From NCBI GenBank assembly GCA_913056305.1, contig CAJXMR010000012.1, positions 1-53,256 on the forward strand: a DNA stretch of 53,256 bases. Direction: 5' to 3'. A program made the position numbers and the translations under genes. The notes beneath the pieces were generated by a model. It saw nothing but the letters and a program-made list of their open reading frames with translations, had not been told where the DNA came from and did not search any database. Of the stretch, positions 14,611 through 24,806 are shown piece after piece (position 1 is the first letter of the stretch; each line of letters begins with the position of its first letter). The stretch comes from an uncultured Ralstonia sp. (GTDB lineage Bacteria > Pseudomonadota > Gammaproteobacteria > Burkholderiales > Burkholderiaceae).

Positions 14611-17600
14611 CTACCCTCCGAACGGGAAGCCGAAACCCGCCCCCTGGAACCCGCGTGGGAACCGGCCTTGGAACCCACCCGGCAATTCGCCTCCTGGCGC
14701 ACCGGGCGCCCCGTTCGGGAACCCGCCAGCTGGTGCACCAGCCGCGTTGCCGGGGGGCCCACCCACCGGCGGGCGACCTTGCGGTCCACCCACCACGCCA
14801 CCACCACCACCGGGTGCGCCAGGCGCTCCAGCTCCACGCTGCCCTCGCCTACCCTGCCCACCCAGGAACCGACTTTGCGGCCGCAAGGCAAACAAGCCCA
14901 GCAGGTGGTTGGACGGGCTCCACTGCACCGCCCCGATGTCGTAGCGGAACGGTCCCCGAGCGTTACCGAAGAAGTCGTACGACGGTGCACCATCCGCGGT
15001 CCCGTTGGCGATTGCCGACGATCCAGGCTGGATCGTGTAATTGCCCATCGCCGGCTGGCCTGCCCCAGGCGTGGTTGGATTCGCCGCATTGACCAGCGAC
15101 AACGGACCGTACTGCAGGTTGATCCAGTTGTTGCCCTCGTCCGGCGTGGCCGAAGGCGTCAGGCTGAACAACGGGTTCGGGATGACGGCGTCCGAAATGC
15201 CCGGCGGCACCTGGATGCCGTTGCCACCCACTTCCGGCGGCCGGCGCGAACCGTTGCAATACTGGCTGGTCACCGCCGGATCGCCACCCTGGTTGGAGCC
15301 GTCGTAGTCGGCAGTGTCGGTCAGGACCGAGTACATCGGGTTCAGCGTGTAGCCTGAATCGTGAGTCGTTGCTCCCATATCACCCATGACACCGATGTCC
15401 CAGTAGTGCGCATTCGGATCGCAGTAGCCCGTCACCTGGTTGGCCTGGTTCAGCGTCGGCAGCAGCGTGACGATGTTCTGCAGGCCCTGGATGCCCGCGT
15501 CGAGTCCTCCCACTTGGATATGGAACGTACGGTTCTGCCAGAAGAGGTTGTTGGTCATCAACGGGTCGGAGATCTGCGTGCAATTGTCCATCCCGTCCGG
15601 GCACGAGCCGTCCGAGCCGACGAATGCACTCACGAACTTCGCCGTATGTGGCGCCACTTCAAGCCCTGCCGGCTGCTCGGTCGATGTCGTGATCGGCTGG
15701 CACGTGGTGTCCGCACCCACGGTCGTGCAGTTCGGCGGGCCGACGTTGGCCATGGCGGCCCCATCGGTGTTGAACAGCACGCCTGACGAGGCAGTCGCAT
15801 CGTTCGAGATGACCGTGTTGTTGATGAAGCTCACATTCACGGCATCCTGCAACGACACGCCACCACCCGCCCAGCCGGCCACGTTGTTGCCGATGATGTT
15901 GTTGATGACCGTCACGTCGTGCCACTTGGTCGGGTCGGTGGGGCTGCGCTGCACATCGGTCCCGTTGATCAGTTGCAGCCTGAGCCCGCCGCCCTTGCCG
16001 CTTTCTGCGGTATTGCCCATCAACAGGTTGCTGTCGATCACCAGGCCCGGGCCAGCGCCATCGGACAACTCCGGAGCGCAATCCACGTCGACCAGGGAGT
16101 TCTCGCAGAACGTGCCGTCCGGCGGTACGCCCATGGCCACGATGCCGCCGCCATAGGTTGGCAACGTCGGGTTGTTGCTCTGGTTGAACAGCACCCAGTT
16201 GCGCGCGATCTGGCCGTTGTAGCTGAAGCCAAAGTGCGCGATACCGCCGCCGTCGCCCCCGCTGATGTTGCCGCACACCCAGTTGTCGTTGAACTTGTAG
16301 TAGTCCGCTCCGGTGCAGAAGGTCACCCCACCCGCCGAGGCCGGCGTGGTCGAGTTGATCTCGTCCCCGTACGACGCATTGCTGGTGACCGCGTTGTTGT
16401 GCACGTTCACATCGTGGTTGTACAAGAACGGCAGCTCTGTCACGCCATCTGCGCCGCCGATGGTGCCATCAATCGTCTCCACCTGCCCGACGGTGATGCC
16501 GCCGGTGAGTGTGCCCGCATTGCTCATTACACGGTTATTGGCGATCTCCAGGTTGTGGTTCCAGCCGTGCACGAAGATGCCACCGCCGCCCTGCGAGCTG
16601 TTGGTGAACGTGATGCCATCGATGCGCGACGGGTTGCACATGAAGTTGCTCGGGAAGTTGTTGCAGTCAGCCGCGCTGTTTGTGAGCGTGTGGCAGATGC
16701 CGTTCCCGGCACACTGCGCATCATCTGCCAGCGTCCCGCCCGCCACTTCCCGCACGCCCTTGGCAAGCACGGTAATGGCCGCCCCTTCATAGGCCCCCAT
16801 CAGCGTCGGCTCCATCAGCAGTTCGCCAAGATTGCCGTTGAGCGTCGAGTCCCAGCCGACGATGGGTTCCAACGGGATCGGGTCGACCTGGCCCTGCATT
16901 GCCGGCTGCGCCGGTGTTGCCGTCGCTGGGCAGCTGTACCCGCTCGTGCCGCTTGGGTCGTACGGATTGTTTGCGCCGATCATCCAGCCGTTCAGCGCCA
17001 CGCCAAACAGGCAGTCCACCTTTGCGCGCCACGGATCCATCTTGCCGGACGGATGCGTATTGGCATTGACGACAACCGACGCTGCGCCCACGCCCTGCAG
17101 TTGCACGGGCTTCCACATCAAGAGCATCTCCTTGTAGCTGCCCGGCCCGACGAGGATCAGGTCGCCCGGCGTTGCCTGATCGATGGCCTTCTGGATCGCA
17201 TCGTTGGTCGGGTTCTCGCCATTCACGTAGGTCGGCGGCTTGCCGCCAATGGTGACGGTCACGGCGTCAACCGACTTCTTGCCGTTGTCCGCAGTGATGA
17301 CCAGTTCGCCGCAGAACGACGGGGTCTGGCCAGCGGCCTGGTTGTACTGCTGGATCGGGCAACTCGATTGATCCGCCGTCAACGGTGGCACCATCACCTT
17401 GATCTGCGTGTCGCCCCAGGCCGTGACCACCGCGGGTTGGCCACCGATCGTCACCTTGCTGTGAGGCCCTTGGCCTCCAAAGCCGTAGTGTCGCGTGACG
17501 AACTTCTGGTTGAACGGCTCTGTTGTCGCAGACGGGCCGGTGTAGCCATTGTTGGGCGCTTGCTGATCACCGAGTGCATTGATCGTCAGCGTGTGCAGCG

Positions 17601-20600
17601 GAGCACTGACCCACGGCCCCTGGGCATCATCGCTGACCACCGTCGAGACCGCAGGCGTGGCATCTGGATACGCGCAATCCGGCTGGTTGTATCCGTCCGC
17701 AAAGGCTTGCACCGGCACGACGGGCGTGTCCATGTACTGCGTCTGCCCTGGCATGAACGGAATCTCGTAGCAGAACTGGCTGTAGGCCGGATTATAGAGC
17801 GGGTCGCGGATGGTCTGGCCCGGGTGCGCCGGGTCAGGCATGTCCGGATCGTTCATGCAGGCCACCATCATGTTCGGTGCATAACCGGTCGGGTTGGGCG
17901 GGTCAACTTCCCAGGTCGAGTAGGTCAGGCCGTTATAGATGCCCCATTGGTCCGAATACAGACGTGAGATTTCGTTGCCGGCAAAGTCCTTGATCGAGAT
18001 CGGCACGTTCGGGACAGCAAACTTCTCGCCAAACTGCGGCGAATACGGATCGAACTCCGACGAGAAGTCATCCAGCATGAAGCCCGTGAAGTGCGAGGCG
18101 ACGTGCGTCGAGCTGAACAGGTAGAACTTCGCCCGGACGGACATCTGGTTGTCGAGCCTGACCAACTTGCGGTCGCAAAGGTTGCGCGACGCGCCGGCAA
18201 ACGGCGCCACTTGCTTGGACTGCGGGAAGATGCTCATGTAGTCCGGCACGATGCGCTTGGCGCCCACGCACGGCCAGTAGGTCTCGGTCATGCCGGTGTC
18301 GCCCTCGCTGCGCGGGAACGTGATGGAGCCGAAATTCGACGTTGGGTTCTGCGGGTTGTTGGGGTTGTAATAGGCGTTCACGGCAGCCTGGTCGGGCATG
18401 ATGTAGATGTTGCTCAAGCCGGCAAACTGCTGCGTGACCGGGGCGATGAAGTTGTCGCCGATCAGGATGTTCTTGTCTTCCTCCTTCATCAGCTCATAGC
18501 CGGGCGGCACGACCACTTCCACCACGTACTTGCCGGGGGGCAGCATCACCGTCGTGGGGTCAGCCGGATCGAAGGCCTTGCAGACGTTGGGATCGCAGTT
18601 CGTGCCCTGGTTGCCTGGGAGCGGCTTGCCGGTGGTTGCATCTCTGGCAATGACGCTCGGGAACTTGTACATCCCGTCGTACGGCGCAGGCTGCAATTGG
18701 TTGAAGACATGCATGCCGTCATAGCACTTGAATTGCGAGTGGCTTGGCAACGCGCGCTGTTGCGGATCCAGCCAGTTCGGCGTGTCCTTCAGCGTGAAGA
18801 AGTACGGGTCCTTGGTTTGATCCTCCTGCCCCGGGCAATTCATGAATGGAACGCCGTCGGAGCGGAAGCCTTGCGCCCAGTCGTCCCAACTGGTCGACAG
18901 CGTGTGGTCCACGAGTTTCAGCGTCGTGGAGCCATCCGGGGCGGCCGTCTCCTGGTACAGATTGACGGTCACTCTCGGGATGTTCGGGATCCACTTCGTA
19001 TGCACTGTCAACGTCGGGTCGTCGAACGCACGCGTGGATGCATACACCACTTCACCTTGGATGCCGCCGTTTTCGGTGGGCGCGAACGCCTTCTTGCCGA
19101 ACTCGATAAACCCGGCCTGGCCCGAGAAGCCTTGCCAGCCCATCGTGGTCGCCCACGGCGGGTCGATCCGGCCAGTGGACGGGTTGCTGCCGGTGCGATC
19201 AATGCAGTCCGCATCGTTGCAATAGACCGCGCCAGGCACTCGCTGATTGGCTGGCAAATGCGCCGTCTGCGACTCCTGGGTGTTCGCCAGATAGGCTGCG
19301 ATCTTCGACTGCCCACCGAGTTTGTTCACCGGATCGTCCGGCTGGCCGCCTGCGTCGTAGACGACGTGCACACCCGTTTGCTTGTACCGCGTCGTATCCG
19401 CCTCCACCACATACCAGTTGAACAGCGGGAACACCTCGTTGAACGGCATGTAGCCGTTGAGATCGGTGGCGCCCAGGTTCGAGATGCTGCCGTCACGGAA
19501 CCGGATGTTGGTCGGCACCATGGCCAGGCCGGGGTCGGTGTCGCGCGACACGCCGTCTCCAACCAGGTCGAGGAACGTGCGCGTGTACAGGTTCGTTTGC
19601 CACTGCAGCACGGCAATGTCGCCAACGTTCTTCGTCGTGGCCGTTGCACCGGCCGTGAGCGTGACCGCCCGCGCCAGGCCATCGACGATCTGGTCATTCC
19701 ACTGGTCAAACACCGTCAGCCTGAAGTTGCCGTCCGGCAGACCGCTCATGCTGAACGTGCCATCCGCGTTGCACTTGGTGAAGGCGATGTCATCGCCGTC
19801 GGTATCGCCAAAGCTCACAAAGCACTGCGTGAAGCTCAGTGGCTTGCGATCGCCGCTGCCATACAGGTTCTCGTTGGGCGGGCGGCTGTAATGCAGGTTC
19901 GTGACACGGCCCGTTACGGTGTTGTTGCAGTTGATGCCTTGGCAAAACACCGGCAGGCGGTCGTTGATGATCTTCGGATTGGCAAAGCCGATCGACACGT
20001 GGAACCCGGCCGGGCCGAACTCCTGGAAGTAGGCCGGACCGCCCACCTTGATGAAGGAGTCATGCGCCTTCTGACCGTCCAGCGTGTTGGTCTGCAGCCA
20101 CTGCTCGCCGCGCCCGATACGGTCGGCAGCGGGCGTCGCGATGATGCCGTAACGGCCCGGCATCAGGTTTGCGATGACCGCCTGGCCAACCAGCGGCGAG
20201 ACGACCGCGGTCACCGTGCCATCCGCCTTGACCTCAAACTTCGGGCAGGTCGGGATCATGCCCACGATGCCGTCTGGCTTTGCCGAAATCGAGCACGCAT
20301 TGAACCCCGTGGCCGGGTCGATCGTGCCCTGCAGCGCGTTGCTCAACGGCATGTTGAACATGTCGTAAGTCATCTGGCCGGTCGGGTCACCCGTGCCGCC
20401 TGCGTCATCCCACATCTTGATCTCGAAACCGCCGAGACCGGGCTCGCGGGCGGTCCCCCCCGCGTCGCTGCCGCCATGCACGTCAACCTCGCCGTTGAGC
20501 GGGGAGTCGTCCTCGAACACGAAGATCGAGACCTTCGCTGTCTTCAGCGGCGTTTGCTGCAGCAGAATGTTGACGGTCGACTGCCCGGCCGCGATCGGGG

Positions 20601-23139
20601 CACCGCCCAGACCGTGTCCGCACTTGCCGGCAGGTGGCATGAAATCCGCACCGCCCGGGCCGGATGGGCAATCCTTCGCAATGTCGAATTGCCGCACGCC
20701 ACCCGGGCTGGCTGGATCCACCACCGGAGCACCGGCGCCGTTTGTAAACCCATTGCCCGCATCGCCAGGCAGGATCGAGATGAAATAGCGCTTCTTCGGG
20801 TCCAGCACGACCTGGCTCGGACTGACTGGCGTCTGCTGCTGCGCCGTGCCATCCGTGCGGCAGGTACCGTTGCCGATGTCGCACACCGTGGCCACATGCG
20901 TACCGGTGGCCGGATTGAACACCGTCTGGCCGCTCTCGCACGCGTAGATTGGCACCAGCGGATTAGGACCCCAGCAGCCTGCAGCGACCACTGGCATGTA
21001 GCTCGTGTGGAAGTTCGTACCCAGGGTCTGCACCGGCAGCGGCGGGCAGGTCGCCGGCCTGACGTTCGCTTTGGTCGAATTCACCTGGCATGCCGGGTCG
21101 ACATAAACGGTGCGGTCTTCCTCGATGATCCACCGGTAGTCGGTGATGGGCGTGCCAGTCTTGGCATCCTTCACAACGACGTTAAGTCCGCTGCCGGCCT
21201 TGAAGGTCACGGTCGCCGTTCCGGGCGTTGTGCTCGTTCGATTCTCCGAATTAGTGACGTTGTAGCTGAAGGTCATCACCACCGACGAACCGGCGGTGGT
21301 GGGTGGCGAGGCCGGCGTCGCCACGAACGAGCCATCCGGATTCAGCGTGACGATGCCATTCGTCGCGGAGCCGGCAACAATGGCGGCCGTCATCGACAGA
21401 CCGGTCGGATCCGTCGCGGAGGCCAGGACGCCCGGAGACGACGAGCGGTATTGAGATGCGACCTTGCTATTGAAGGCCGCGTTGCCAGCCGTCGGCGCGC
21501 CGCCCAGGCACGTAGGACCGGCGACGCCTTGCCCGCAGGCGGTCAGGGCCGTCAGCGTCACGGTTGACTTCGGGCCGGTAGGGCCGTTGGCTTGGAACGT
21601 GAAAGTATCGTGCGCCGTATTGAGGGCCGGCACATAGGTGAACGTGCCGTCGGCATTGAGGGTGAGGGAGCCGGCCGTCGTCGCTGTCACCAGCTGGACG
21701 CCATACACACCGGTGGTATTGGCCAACACGCCCTTGGCCGGGTCCGAGACCGACAGCGTCGTGTTAGGCGCGAAATAGTAGGTCGACGTGTTGGGGACCG
21801 TCACACCGCTTGCGGCTCCCTGCTGCGTCGGCAGAACGCCGTTGTTCACGCTGATGTAAGTCAGCATGCCGCCGTCGCGCTGGTTGTCGGTCGACAGGCT
21901 CAATTGCCGGTCGTACACAGGGATGGCGGCCGCACCTGCCGCAGGCGCATTGATCAACACGTCAAACACCTTGCCGGCAGGCAGGAACACTTCGTTCTGC
22001 ACCTTCCATAGACCGGGCTGGACGTGGGCGTCCTCGGCAATCAGCGCGAAGCCAGAAGCCGGCTTTGCACCCGGCACCGTGACAACCTGCGTGCCGACCA
22101 TGGACGGCACGTGCATGCGCAGGCCGGCGTTGACGAAGCGCACAAGAACCTGGCTCGTCGACGCGGCGATGCTGTTCACAAAAACCTGCGAGCGGGACGG
22201 ATTGTTGCGGTCGAACGCGACGCCGTTGATCAGGTAGTACCGCGGGTCGTAGTTGACCATCGGCGGATAGCAGGTGCGGTAGTTGGCGTTGCCGGGTGTT
22301 GGATCACCGCATTGGTGCGGCTGGCCCGACCACGGCTTGGTCTCCACGAAGCCGGTCGTCACCACGTCGAGCGCGATCTCGCGGTTGAGCACCGGATCGA
22401 TTTCGCCCAGCACCATCGGTACGTCGGCGTCGTAGTTGACGATCGAATTGGCGCTCGAATAGGCCACGCCGCGGCCGCCCGCGGCGGGAGCCGTCGTGAC
22501 GACGAGCACCCCGTACAGGCCCATCGGCCCTTGAATCGACGGATGCGTGCCGGATTCGATCAGGTACGTTCCGGGATTCAGTTTTGCCCATGTCAGCGCC
22601 GTGGTCGCGCCATGCGCGACTTCGGTCGAGAACGACTGCACACGCGCCGATTGCGACGGCGGGTGGAAGATCACGGGTGGCGGGTTGCCCTGCCCCGCAA
22701 CGCCGCTTGCAGGCGTGACGGTCGACCAGGTCGTCGCACTCAGGTCTGGATGAGTTGGGCTCGCCGCGGTCGTCGCAGTGGTGCCCAGGCCGCCGCCAGG
22801 CTGCCCGACCATCGTGAGCGAGGTCGGCACGGCACCGGGCAGGTTGTTGGTCAGGTTGATCGTCAGGGGGCCGGGAGGCACCGTGATGACCACCGGTGAC
22901 CACCCCGCGCCGGCATTCGGATTCGCTGCCGCGCAGGTGGCCGGCGCGGTGATCGCGCCGCACGAATAGCCCCACATTGGCACGATCTGGCCATCCGGCA
23001 GCGTGGCGTTTGCGCTGGCCGCCGTCAGGTTCACGGATTGCGCGAACGACATGCCGCTCGCTGCCACGAGAATCGATGCCACAAGTCCGGCCTTCCTGAC
23101 CAGGCCGAAGAGCGTCGCATTGAACGGATCGGATCTCAT
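14611..23139 (-). CDS. Giant (2,842-residue) exported protein: copper-less cupredoxin head, beta-repeat middle, parallel beta-helix, Gly/Pro tail
   Basis: ATG at 23139 chosen because it opens a signal peptide (LVRKAGLVASILVAASGMSFAQ) and leaves 22 bases after the upstream gene. Approximate domains: residues 36-440, two cupredoxin-like domains related to multicopper oxidases (TYLIESGTHPSIQGPMGLYG; YYLINGVAFDRNN) but without HxH or HCH copper motifs. Residues 455-640, cadherin/Ig-like strands (VSDPAKGVLANTTG, LNADGTFTYVP). Residues ~640-1890, SdrD/CnaB-like segments (TFLDLVGDGVSRDTDPG). Near 1900, an IPT/TIG-like domain (VTIGGQPAVVTAWGDTQIKV). Residues ~1980-2715, a right-handed parallel beta-helix with Asn-rich turns (NHNLEIANNRVMSNAG). 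Residues ~2750-2842, a Gly/Pro/Arg collagen-like tail ending GFGFPFGG. There are many Cys pairs, hence probable disulfides. It is probably secreted or surface-bound, and a strong candidate substrate of the adjacent type II system. Enzymatic role unknown. Confidence 0.85.
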   Translation of the reverse strand: MRSDPFNATLFGLVRKAGLVASILVAASGMSFAQSVNLTAASANATLPDGQIVPMWGYSCGAITAPATCAAANPNAGAGWSPVVITVPPGPLTINLTNNLPGAVPTSLTMVGQPGGGLGTTATTAASPTHPDLSATTWSTVTPASGVAGQGNPPPVIFHPPSQSARVQSFSTEVAHGATTALTWAKLNPGTYLIESGTHPSIQGPMGLYGVLVVTTAPAAGGRGVAYSSANSIVNYDADVPMVLGEIDPVLNREIALDVVTTGFVETKPWSGQPHQCGDPTPGNANYRTCYPPMVNYDPRYYLINGVAFDRNNPSRSQVFVNSIAASTSQVLVRFVNAGLRMHVPSMVGTQVVTVPGAKPASGFALIAEDAHVQPGLWKVQNEVFLPAGKVFDVLINAPAAGAAAIPVYDRQLSLSTDNQRDGGMLTYISVNNGVLPTQQGAASGVTVPNTSTYYFAPNTTLSVSDPAKGVLANTTGVYGVQLVTATTAGSLTLNADGTFTYVPALNTAHDTFTFQANGPTGPKSTVTLTALTACGQGVAGPTCLGGAPTAGNAAFNSKVASQYRSSSPGVLASATDPTGLSMTAAIVAGSATNGIVTLNPDGSFVATPASPPTTAGSSVVMTFSYNVTNSENRTSTTPGTATVTFKAGSGLNVVVKDAKTGTPITDYRWIIEEDRTVYVDPACQVNSTKANVRPATCPPLPVQTLGTNFHTSYMPVVAAGCWGPNPLVPIYACESGQTVFNPATGTHVATVCDIGNGTCRTDGTAQQQTPVSPSQVVLDPKKRYFISILPGDAGNGFTNGAGAPVVDPASPGGVRQFDIAKDCPSGPGGADFMPPAGKCGHGLGGAPIAAGQSTVNILLQQTPLKTAKVSIFVFEDDSPLNGEVDVHGGSDAGGTAREPGLGGFEIKMWDDAGGTGDPTGQMTYDMFNMPLSNALQGTIDPATGFNACSISAKPDGIVGMIPTCPKFEVKADGTVTAVVSPLVGQAVIANLMPGRYGIIATPAADRIGRGEQWLQTNTLDGQKAHDSFIKVGGPAYFQEFGPAGFHVSIGFANPKIINDRLPVFCQGINCNNTVTGRVTNLHYSRPPNENLYGSGDRKPLSFTQCFVSFGDTDGDDIAFTKCNADGTFSMSGLPDGNFRLTVFDQWNDQIVDGLARAVTLTAGATATTKNVGDIAVLQWQTNLYTRTFLDLVGDGVSRDTDPGLAMVPTNIRFRDGSISNLGATDLNGYMPFNEVFPLFNWYVVEADTTRYKQTGVHVVYDAGGQPDDPVNKLGGQSKIAAYLANTQESQTAHLPANQRVPGAVYCNDADCIDRTGSNPSTGRIDPPWATTMGWQGFSGQAGFIEFGKKAFAPTENGGIQGEVVYASTRAFDDPTLTVHTKWIPNIPRVTVNLYQETAAPDGSTTLKLVDHTLSTSWDDWAQGFRSDGVPFMNCPGQEDQTKDPYFFTLKDTPNWLDPQQRALPSHSQFKCYDGMHVFNQLQPAPYDGMYKFPSVIARDATTGKPLPGNQGTNCDPNVCKAFDPADPTTVMLPPGKYVVEVVVPPGYELMKEEDKNILIGDNFIAPVTQQFAGLSNIYIMPDQAAVNAYYNPNNPQNPTSNFGSITFPRSEGDTGMTETYWPCVGAKRIVPDYMSIFPQSKQVAPFAGASRNLCDRKLVRLDNQMSVRAKFYLFSSTHVASHFTGFMLDDFSSEFDPYSPQFGEKFAVPNVPISIKDFAGNEISRLYSDQWGIYNGLTYSTWEVDPPNPTGYAPNMMVACMNDPDMPDPAHPGQTIRDPLYNPAYSQFCYEIPFMPGQTQYMDTPVVPVQAFADGYNQPDCAYPDATPAVSTVVSDDAQGPWVSAPLHTLTINALGDQQAPNNGYTGPSATTEPFNQKFVTRHYGFGGQGPHSKVTIGGQPAVVTAWGDTQIKVMVPPLTADQSSCPIQQYNQAAGQTPSFCGELVITADNGKKSVDAVTVTIGGKPPTYVNGENPTNDAIQKAIDQATPGDLILVGPGSYKEMLLMWKPVQLQGVGAASVVVNANTHPSGKMDPWRAKVDCLFGVALNGWMIGANNPYDPSGTSGYSCPATATPAQPAMQGQVDPIPLEPIVGWDSTLNGNLGELLMEPTLMGAYEGAAITVLAKGVREVAGGTLADDAQCAGNGICHTLTNSAADCNNFPSNFMCNPSRIDGITFTNSSQGGGGIFVHGWNHNLEIANNRVMSNAGTLTGGITVGQVETIDGTIGGADGVTELPFLYNHDVNVHNNAVTSNASYGDEINSTTPASAGGVTFCTGADYYKFNDNWVCGNISGGDGGGIAHFGFSYNGQIARNWVLFNQSNNPTLPTYGGGIVAMGVPPDGTFCENSLVDVDCAPELSDGAGPGLVIDSNLLMGNTAESGKGGGLRLQLINGTDVQRSPTDPTKWHDVTVINNIIGNNVAGWAGGGVSLQDAVNVSFINNTVISNDATASSGVLFNTDGAAMANVGPPNCTTVGADTTCQPITTSTEQPAGLEVAPHTAKFVSAFVGSDGSCPDGMDNCTQISDPLMTNNLFWQNRTFHIQVGGLDAGIQGLQNIVTLLPTLNQANQVTGYCDPNAHYWDIGVMGDMGATTHDSGYTLNPMYSVLTDTADYDGSNQGGDPAVTSQYCNGSRRPPEVGGNGIQVPPGISDAVIPNPLFSLTPSATPDEGNNWINLQYGPLSLVNAANPTTPGAGQPAMGNYTIQPGSSAIANGTADGAPSYDFFGNARGPFRYDIGAVQWSPSNHLLGLFALRPQSRFLGGQGRRGQRGAGAPGAPGGGGGVVGGPQGRPPVGGPPGNAAGAPAGGFPNGAPGAPGGELPGGFQGRFPRGFQGAGFGFPFGG

Positions 23140-23161
23140 CGCCTTACTCCCGGGTGTCCTG

Positions 23162-24796
23162 CTAGTTGCTTTCGTTAATCTTGAAAGCTTGCGGATCGAC
23201 AAGCATCATCATCATCATCCCGCCGGGGAAGATGTTGTTTGTCGTAATCTCGCGCTCATTGTGCGAATGCCACATGTAGGCAAACCCTGCTTCGGTGCTG
23301 GGGGGGTTCACTACAAGACTGCTGGGTGGAGTCGTGCCCGTCGCACCCACGGCTCGGATGGTGGCGTCGGGCCCCAGATACGGGCTGCCGCCGTACCAGG
23401 CACCGTTGGTGAGGATGTTCGGATCAGGCAGCGTGACCGGGCCACCGCTGGCGACGTCGCCAGTCGGGTTCGCTTCGAGCGGCTTCTGATGGTCCTCGCA
23501 CCATTCGTAGTAGTTGGGTGCCGTAAGGGGTGCGGGCGGGTTGGAATCCTTGGTGTAATAGCCGTTGGCATCGGGGACGCAGATGGTGCCGTCCCCGGGC
23601 TTGTGCGCATACACGTCCCAGTTCAACCCCTTGCCGGTCCAATAGAAGATGCCGTCCATTGCCACGCCCGGGGTGGTTGTCGTCGTGAACAACAGCGGGC
23701 CTGCAAGCTTGGTCGCGTCATTCGCGGCGAGCAGCAGGTTGCCGTCGCGCGCCAGAATGCGCACGTGGTTGCCGTGTTCGTGGAACGGGTGCTGCCACCG
23801 CCCAGTGCCGATGATGCGCAACAGCACCATCTCGCCCGGATGCATGTGCGGGTTGCCGTTATACGGCTGGTTCGGATACTGCGGCGCGTAGTTGGAGTCC
23901 ATGTCGTCCGGCATCGATCGGCCGTTGATCATGAAGTACGCGGGGTGGTAGGGCTCGGTCTGGACGAGCATGCAGCCGGTCGGCTGCGTGCACGGCAGGC
24001 CGGCCTGCTGCTCGGCCTGCGCGTGGATGGCCGGGTCCACCTCCGAGAACTGGAAGATGTATTCCCGGTCGTAGCACGCCATGCTGTGGTCATATGCGGC
24101 GGCGGCATTGCGGTAGTCAGGCTGACCATCCGGCAAGGTGCTGGCCACTGCGCGGCAACCTTGAGGCACGACCACGGTATGCGGCGCGGCCACTGAGGTC
24201 GGCAGGACGATCAGCGCGCCGTACAACCCCATTTCGATCTGCAGATCGCCTTGCGTGCCGCTGTAGTACGCATGCGTGCCGGGCGTGGATGCGACGAAGG
24301 TGTATGTCACGGTCTTTCCAGTCTGGGCCTCGCGCGCCAGCAGGCCCTGCACGCCGGTTGGCGTGCCGGAGCAGATGCCGGTGTTGGGGTCCAGCGTCCC
24401 GGAGCACACCTGGAAGCCAGGGAACAGCATCGAGGTGTTGCCGGCGGCCGGCGGCAGGTTGTTGGTGAGCGTGATCGTCACGACGTCGTTCTGATTGACG
24501 ATCAAGGTGGGGCCCGGAACCTGCGCGTTCTGACAGATCTGCCCGTCCAGCGGATTGACGCTCGGCAAGAAGGCCGGCTTGGTGCGCGGGTTGCATCCGT
24601 AGGCCCACGAGTAGACGCTTGCACCGTCGGGCTGGTTGAGGCGCGTCTCCGCGGCGGTCAGATCGAACGTCGGACCGGTAATCCCCGGCACCGCTGCATG
24701 CGCGGCAATCGAGAACGCCGAGAGCAGCGTGACGACGATGGCCGCGGCGAGGCGCCCAGGCCACGCGTTCCACGTATGGAAGGTAATGTGGTTCAC
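23162..24796 (-). CDS. Exported multicopper-oxidase-like protein with Ser in place of the type 1 copper Cys
   Basis: 544 residues. GTG at 24796 has AGGAGA eight bases upstream; the signal peptide runs to about residue 34 (AFSIAAHA). It is built of cupredoxin domains. The first (residues ~40-200) has lost its copper motifs (TSMLFPGFQV where HxHG is expected, YYSGTQ where HCH is expected). A later one keeps H336-P-F-H339-E-H341-G-N-H344 and the plastocyanin-type FMINGRSMPDD. At the C-terminus the motif is MWHSHNERE...FPGGMMMMM (H510-S511-H512): Ser replaces the Cys that coordinates type 1 copper. A type 2/3-like site may persist, but a normal blue-copper relay should not. Homologues with the HSHN motif are, as I recall, seen in metal-cycling bacteria. 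It follows its paralogue by 10 bases. Confidence 0.8.
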   Translation of the reverse strand: MNHITFHTWNAWPGRLAAAIVVTLLSAFSIAAHAAVPGITGPTFDLTAAETRLNQPDGASVYSWAYGCNPRTKPAFLPSVNPLDGQICQNAQVPGPTLIVNQNDVVTITLTNNLPPAAGNTSMLFPGFQVCSGTLDPNTGICSGTPTGVQGLLAREAQTGKTVTYTFVASTPGTHAYYSGTQGDLQIEMGLYGALIVLPTSVAAPHTVVVPQGCRAVASTLPDGQPDYRNAAAAYDHSMACYDREYIFQFSEVDPAIHAQAEQQAGLPCTQPTGCMLVQTEPYHPAYFMINGRSMPDDMDSNYAPQYPNQPYNGNPHMHPGEMVLLRIIGTGRWQHPFHEHGNHVRILARDGNLLLAANDATKLAGPLLFTTTTTPGVAMDGIFYWTGKGLNWDVYAHKPGDGTICVPDANGYYTKDSNPPAPLTAPNYYEWCEDHQKPLEANPTGDVASGGPVTLPDPNILTNGAWYGGSPYLGPDATIRAVGATGTTPPSSLVVNPPSTEAGFAYMWHSHNEREITTNNIFPGGMMMMMLVDPQAFKINESN

Positions 24797-24806
24797 GGCA
24801 GGTCTC

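Noticed and set aside
15919..17967. 682-codon open frame on the plus strand
   Set aside because: Antisense to the beta-helix part of the giant gene; no recognisable protein features.
18091..21567. 1,158-codon open frame on the plus strand
   Set aside because: Fully antisense to the giant exported protein. Its Arg/His/Ala-rich composition is that of a codon-bias shadow in GC-rich DNA, with no domain or start signal.
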